Assembly: GCA_015658765.1 (NCBI GenBank) | Contig: DQOE01000429.1 | Coordinates: forward strand, 1-5,658 | From: Verrucomicrobiota bacterium | GTDB lineage: Bacteria > Verrucomicrobiota > Verrucomicrobiia > Limisphaerales > UBA1096 | Direction: 5' to 3' | Length of the DNA: 5,658 bases | Program-made: the position numbers and the translations under genes | Notes under the pieces: model-generated | Databases searched by the model: none | Told to the model about the DNA's origin: nothing | Seen by the model: the letters and a program-made list of their open reading frames with translations, nothing else | In this document: positions 5,075-5,658 of the stretch, in pieces | Position numbering within the stretch: position 1 is the stretch's first letter | Layout of the letters: the number at the start of each line of letters is the position of its first letter

Positions 5075-5658
5075 GCCTTCATTTCGGTGATCTGCTTGGT
5101 CGCGATGCCGATTGGGCGGTCGAGAGGTACGCCGGCGCAGGAGAGTAGAGTGGTGAGCAGGTCGCCCTGGTTGCCCTTGGTGTTGGGCAGGAAGCGGCCG
5201 GTCTTGATTGCGTCACCGCCTTTGCCGGCAAGAATGAATGGGAGGTTTTCTCGCTGGTGCTTGTTGCCGTCTTCCAAGCCCGAGCCCCACATCATGATGC
5301 AGTTGTCGAGCAGGGTGCCTTCGCCCTCCTTCAGGGCGTGCATCTTCTTCACCATGTAGGCGAACTGCGCGACGTTGAATTCGTTGATTGCCGCCACCTT
5401 ACGAATCTTTTCCTGATCCTTGCCGTAGTGCGTCTGCGAGTGGTGCTGGTTGGTGAAGCCCAGTTCGGGGTAGGACGCGCCGTTGGGCCGAGAGCCGATG
5501 TAGGTGCTGACGCGCGTGGTGTCGGTCTGGAAAGCCAGAACAGTTAGGTCGCACATGACCTGCATGTACTCACTGCGCTTGTCGCCTACGGGAATCTTGA
5601 CCTCGATTGGCGGCGAGTCGGTGGCGTGCCGTTTGGACGACCGAACGCCCGCCTTCTC
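5071..5658 (-). CDS. DUF1552 (HXXSHH family) protein, C-terminal part
   Basis: The frame is open from the right edge to the TGA at 5071-5073, giving the last 195 residues of a family whose members are usually about 430-460 long; the N-terminus lies outside the window. Recognisable family blocks, in order, are [84 protein letters not shown] and IKTGRFL. DUF1552 proteins are abundant in Planctomycetota and Verrucomicrobiota, usually exported and commonly encoded next to planctomycete-type cytochrome (PSD1/DUF1592-like) proteins; their activity is not established and the fold is thought to resemble alkaline phosphatase/sulfatase-type enzymes. The HXXSHH signature is altered here to H-S-Q-T-H-Y (fragment residues 73-78, bases 5425-5442), followed by G. 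A methionine at 5565 is internal to the conserved region and is not the start. Upstream in-frame residues ([14 protein letters not shown]) continue the alignment to the edge. Confidence 0.85.
   Translation of the reverse strand, partial: EKAGVRSSKRHATDSPPIEVKIPVGDKRSEYMQVMCDLTVLAFQTDTTRVSTYIGSRPNGASYPELGFTNQHHSQTHYGKDQEKIRKVAAINEFNVAQFAYMVKKMHALKEGEGTLLDNCIMMWGSGLEDGNKHQRENLPFILAGKGGDAIKTGRFLPNTKGNQGDLLTTLLSCAGVPLDRPIGIATKQITEMKA

Noticed and set aside
1317..5658. Strong C excess on the coding strand as a possible replication-skew signal
   Set aside because: The excess follows the coding strand in both orientations (C-rich third codon positions), so it reflects codon use rather than a replication origin or terminus.

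Overview
The window looks like a piece of chromosome from a member of the Planctomycetota-Verrucomicrobiota-Lentisphaerota group. The best clue is the right-hand gene, a DUF1552 (HXXSHH family) protein, a family largely expanded in those phyla. A NupG-type nucleoside:H+ symporter-like permease, a Gfo/Idh/MocA oxidoreductase and a short ankyrin protein with an HGGKTG-type C-terminus fit the same background. Phylum is inferred from gene content only. The operon genes are GC-rich with many C-ending codons, while the ankyrin gene is visibly AT-richer.

Left block (about 1-4504, + strand): one tightly packed transcription unit. It begins with the last 12 codons of an unidentified gene. That gene overlaps by four bases (GTGA) the start of a 12-helix major-facilitator permease. 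Then follow an extended SDR (NAD-dependent epimerase/dehydratase type), a Gfo/Idh/MocA dehydrogenase, a 110-residue VOC (glyoxalase/dioxygenase fold) protein with all four expected metal ligands, and a classical SDR. The gaps are 21, 25 and 14 bases, and the last junction is a TTGA overlap. A hairpin followed by seven T, whose 5' arm contains the final stop codon, closes the unit. My inference is that a sugar, polyol or nucleoside-like compound is imported and then oxidised and/or epimerised by three NAD(P)-dependent enzymes, with the VOC protein acting on a keto or enol intermediate. The substrate cannot be read from the sequence.

Right block (4600-5658, - strand): this converges on the operon. 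From right to left, the C-terminal 195 residues of a DUF1552 protein run in from the window edge, followed after 60 bases by a 136-residue ankyrin-repeat protein. The ankyrin gene starts at TTG behind a strong Shine-Dalgarno sequence and has a possible promoter of its own. Its repeats are similar at the DNA level, suggesting recent expansion, and the codons just upstream of its start look like the worn end of a further repeat.

No RNA genes, CRISPR array, insertion sequence or integration site was seen. The window does not show a clearly new system. The points most worth a second look are the undetermined substrate of the operon with its embedded VOC protein, the HxxTHYG variant of the DUF1552 signature, and the history of the ankyrin gene.
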